In this document: one piece after another, positions 63,341-64,000 of the stretch
How positions within the stretch are numbered: the stretch's first letter is position 1
How the letters are laid out: every line of letters begins with the position of its first letter
Assembly (NCBI RefSeq): GCF_002904295.1
Contig: NZ_PPHG01000014.1
Span: 169,628 to 233,627, forward strand
DNA length: 64,000 bases
Source: Amycolatopsis sp. CA-128772
GTDB taxonomy: Bacteria; Actinomycetota; Actinomycetes; Mycobacteriales; Pseudonocardiaceae
Direction: 5' to 3'
Notes under the pieces: model-generated
What the model saw: the letters and a program-made list of their open reading frames with translations, nothing else
Databases searched by the model: none
What the model was told of the DNA's origin: nothing
Position numbers and translations under genes: made by a program

Positions 63341-64000
63341 GTGACCGCGATTCGCGATCGCCAGAGCGATCCAGATGCCGACGACGTCCCCGTGCCGTGG
63401 GATGAGCGTCCTGTCGTCGGTTCGAGGCGGGGCCTGCCCTGGTGGGCGGCCGTCCTGGTCGGCCTCGTCCTGGCGATCGTCGGGGCCGTCCTCGGCAAGC
63501 CGACCCAGGCGAACATCCCGGTGATCTTCATCGTCTGCTACATCGCCGGGGCCGTGATCGCGGTCTGCGCGGTGCGGCGGCGGGGCCTGTTCGGGCCGAT
63601 GGTGATGCCGCCGCTCGTGCTGGCCGTCACCGTGCCCACCGTGATCCTGCTGACCTCGGGGTCGGCTTCGGGCGGCGACGACCTGCTGTCGAAGGCCCTG
63701 AACATCGGCACCCCGCTGATCAACAGCTTCCCGATGATGGCCATCACCACCGGCATCACGCTGCTGATCGGCTTCGTCCGGATCTTCCGCGAGCGCGACC
63801 CGGACGCCCCGAAGAAGCTCAAGAACACCGACCGCCCCGACGAGGACGACGAAAAGCCGTCGTCGCGCGCCGCGGCCACGTCGGCCGGTGGCCGTCCGCG
63901 GCCGGCCGGCGCGAACCGCACCGGTCAGACCCCGCTCCCGGCCGGCGCCCGGCGTGGCCGGGACGGCGAGCCGCCGCCACGCCCGCGTCCGCCGGCGGAC
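63341..64000 (+). CDS. DUF6542-like four-helix membrane protein, 3' end outside the window
   Basis: From GTG at 63341 the frame stays open to the end (220 residues). After a 30-residue acidic N-terminus come four helices: WWAAVLVGLVLAIVGAVLG, IPVIFIVCYIAGAVIAVCAV, MVMPPLVLAVTVPTVILLTS, and FPMMAITTGITLLIGFVRIF. A Pro/Arg/Gly-rich tail follows (RPRPAGANRTGQTPLPAG), reaching the window end. The helix pattern and the WWAA start fit DUF6542 proteins, encoded near ychF in mycobacteria (Rv1111c). The function is unknown. The 289-base spacer upstream of it shows nothing I can support. Confidence 0.72.
   Translation, partial: MTAIRDRQSDPDADDVPVPWDERPVVGSRRGLPWWAAVLVGLVLAIVGAVLGKPTQANIPVIFIVCYIAGAVIAVCAVRRRGLFGPMVMPPLVLAVTVPTVILLTSGSASGGDDLLSKALNIGTPLINSFPMMAITTGITLLIGFVRIFRERDPDAPKKLKNTDRPDEDDEKPSSRAAATSAGGRPRPAGANRTGQTPLPAGARRGRDGEPPPRPRPPAD

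Overview
The window reads as chromosomal DNA of a high-GC actinomycete, most likely Amycolatopsis or a close relative in the Pseudonocardiales. The evidence is very high GC with GTG starts common, mycothiol biosynthesis (mshB), a WhiB2-type regulator, an LpqW-type lipoprotein beside typA, and a manA / TobH-like / Trm112 / phosphomannomutase / DUF3499 / zincin / whiB order that follows the mycobacterial Rv3255c-Rv3260c order. Species assignment is inference. I see no phage, transposase, integrase, rRNA, tRNA or CRISPR array; most genes are core or lineage-conserved.

Layout. 0-10 kb: end of an unknown gene, an FAD-dependent N-methyl amino acid oxidase, tmk, a papain-like secreted protease with a coupled membrane partner, an XRE regulator, a vapBC-type toxin-antitoxin pair, ahcY and a large membrane protein with a broken lipase motif. 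10-17 kb: a sortase-type surface protein, an amino acid permease, a CDF metal transporter and an AfsR/SARP regulator. 17-27 kb: mannose activation genes (manA to manB), DUF3499, a zincin-like protein, a large membrane glycosyltransferase, whiB2 and a site-2 protease. 27-41 kb: an mshB operon, an oligopeptide ABC system (fused ATPase, two near-identical OppB permeases, one OppC, a binding lipoprotein), an LpqW-like lipoprotein and typA. 41-53 kb: a small Cys/Lys-rich protein, trpS behind a trp-type attenuator, a NUDIX hydrolase, a two-component system divergent from a LolA-like protein and an ABC exporter, two roadblock proteins, and a thiBPQ thiamine transporter behind a TPP riboswitch. 53-64 kb: two tiny membrane proteins, an MNT/HEPN toxin-antitoxin pair, ychF, an Ada-AlkA fusion with an eroded glycosylase half, sbcCD, rmuC and a DUF6542-like membrane protein running off the end.

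The most unusual signals lie outside ordinary gene annotation. (1) Degenerate tandem repeats with an exact 21-bp period occupy three separate intergenic spacers, all between convergent genes (about 4.77-4.96, 17.06-17.21 and 31.33-31.40 kb); in the second the units flip orientation halfway. (2) Three near-identical palindromes closely resembling the tet operator lie inside the glycosyltransferase gene, each written with codons that are very rare in this genome. (3) trpS has a 14-residue Trp-Trp leader peptide with mutually exclusive hairpins. (4) The MNT/HEPN pair starts at a 40-bp near-perfect palindrome containing a leaderless promoter. Gene starts were chosen from visible ribosome-binding sites, 4-bp stop/start overlaps and family lengths. 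No database search was possible, so family names rest on recognised motifs.
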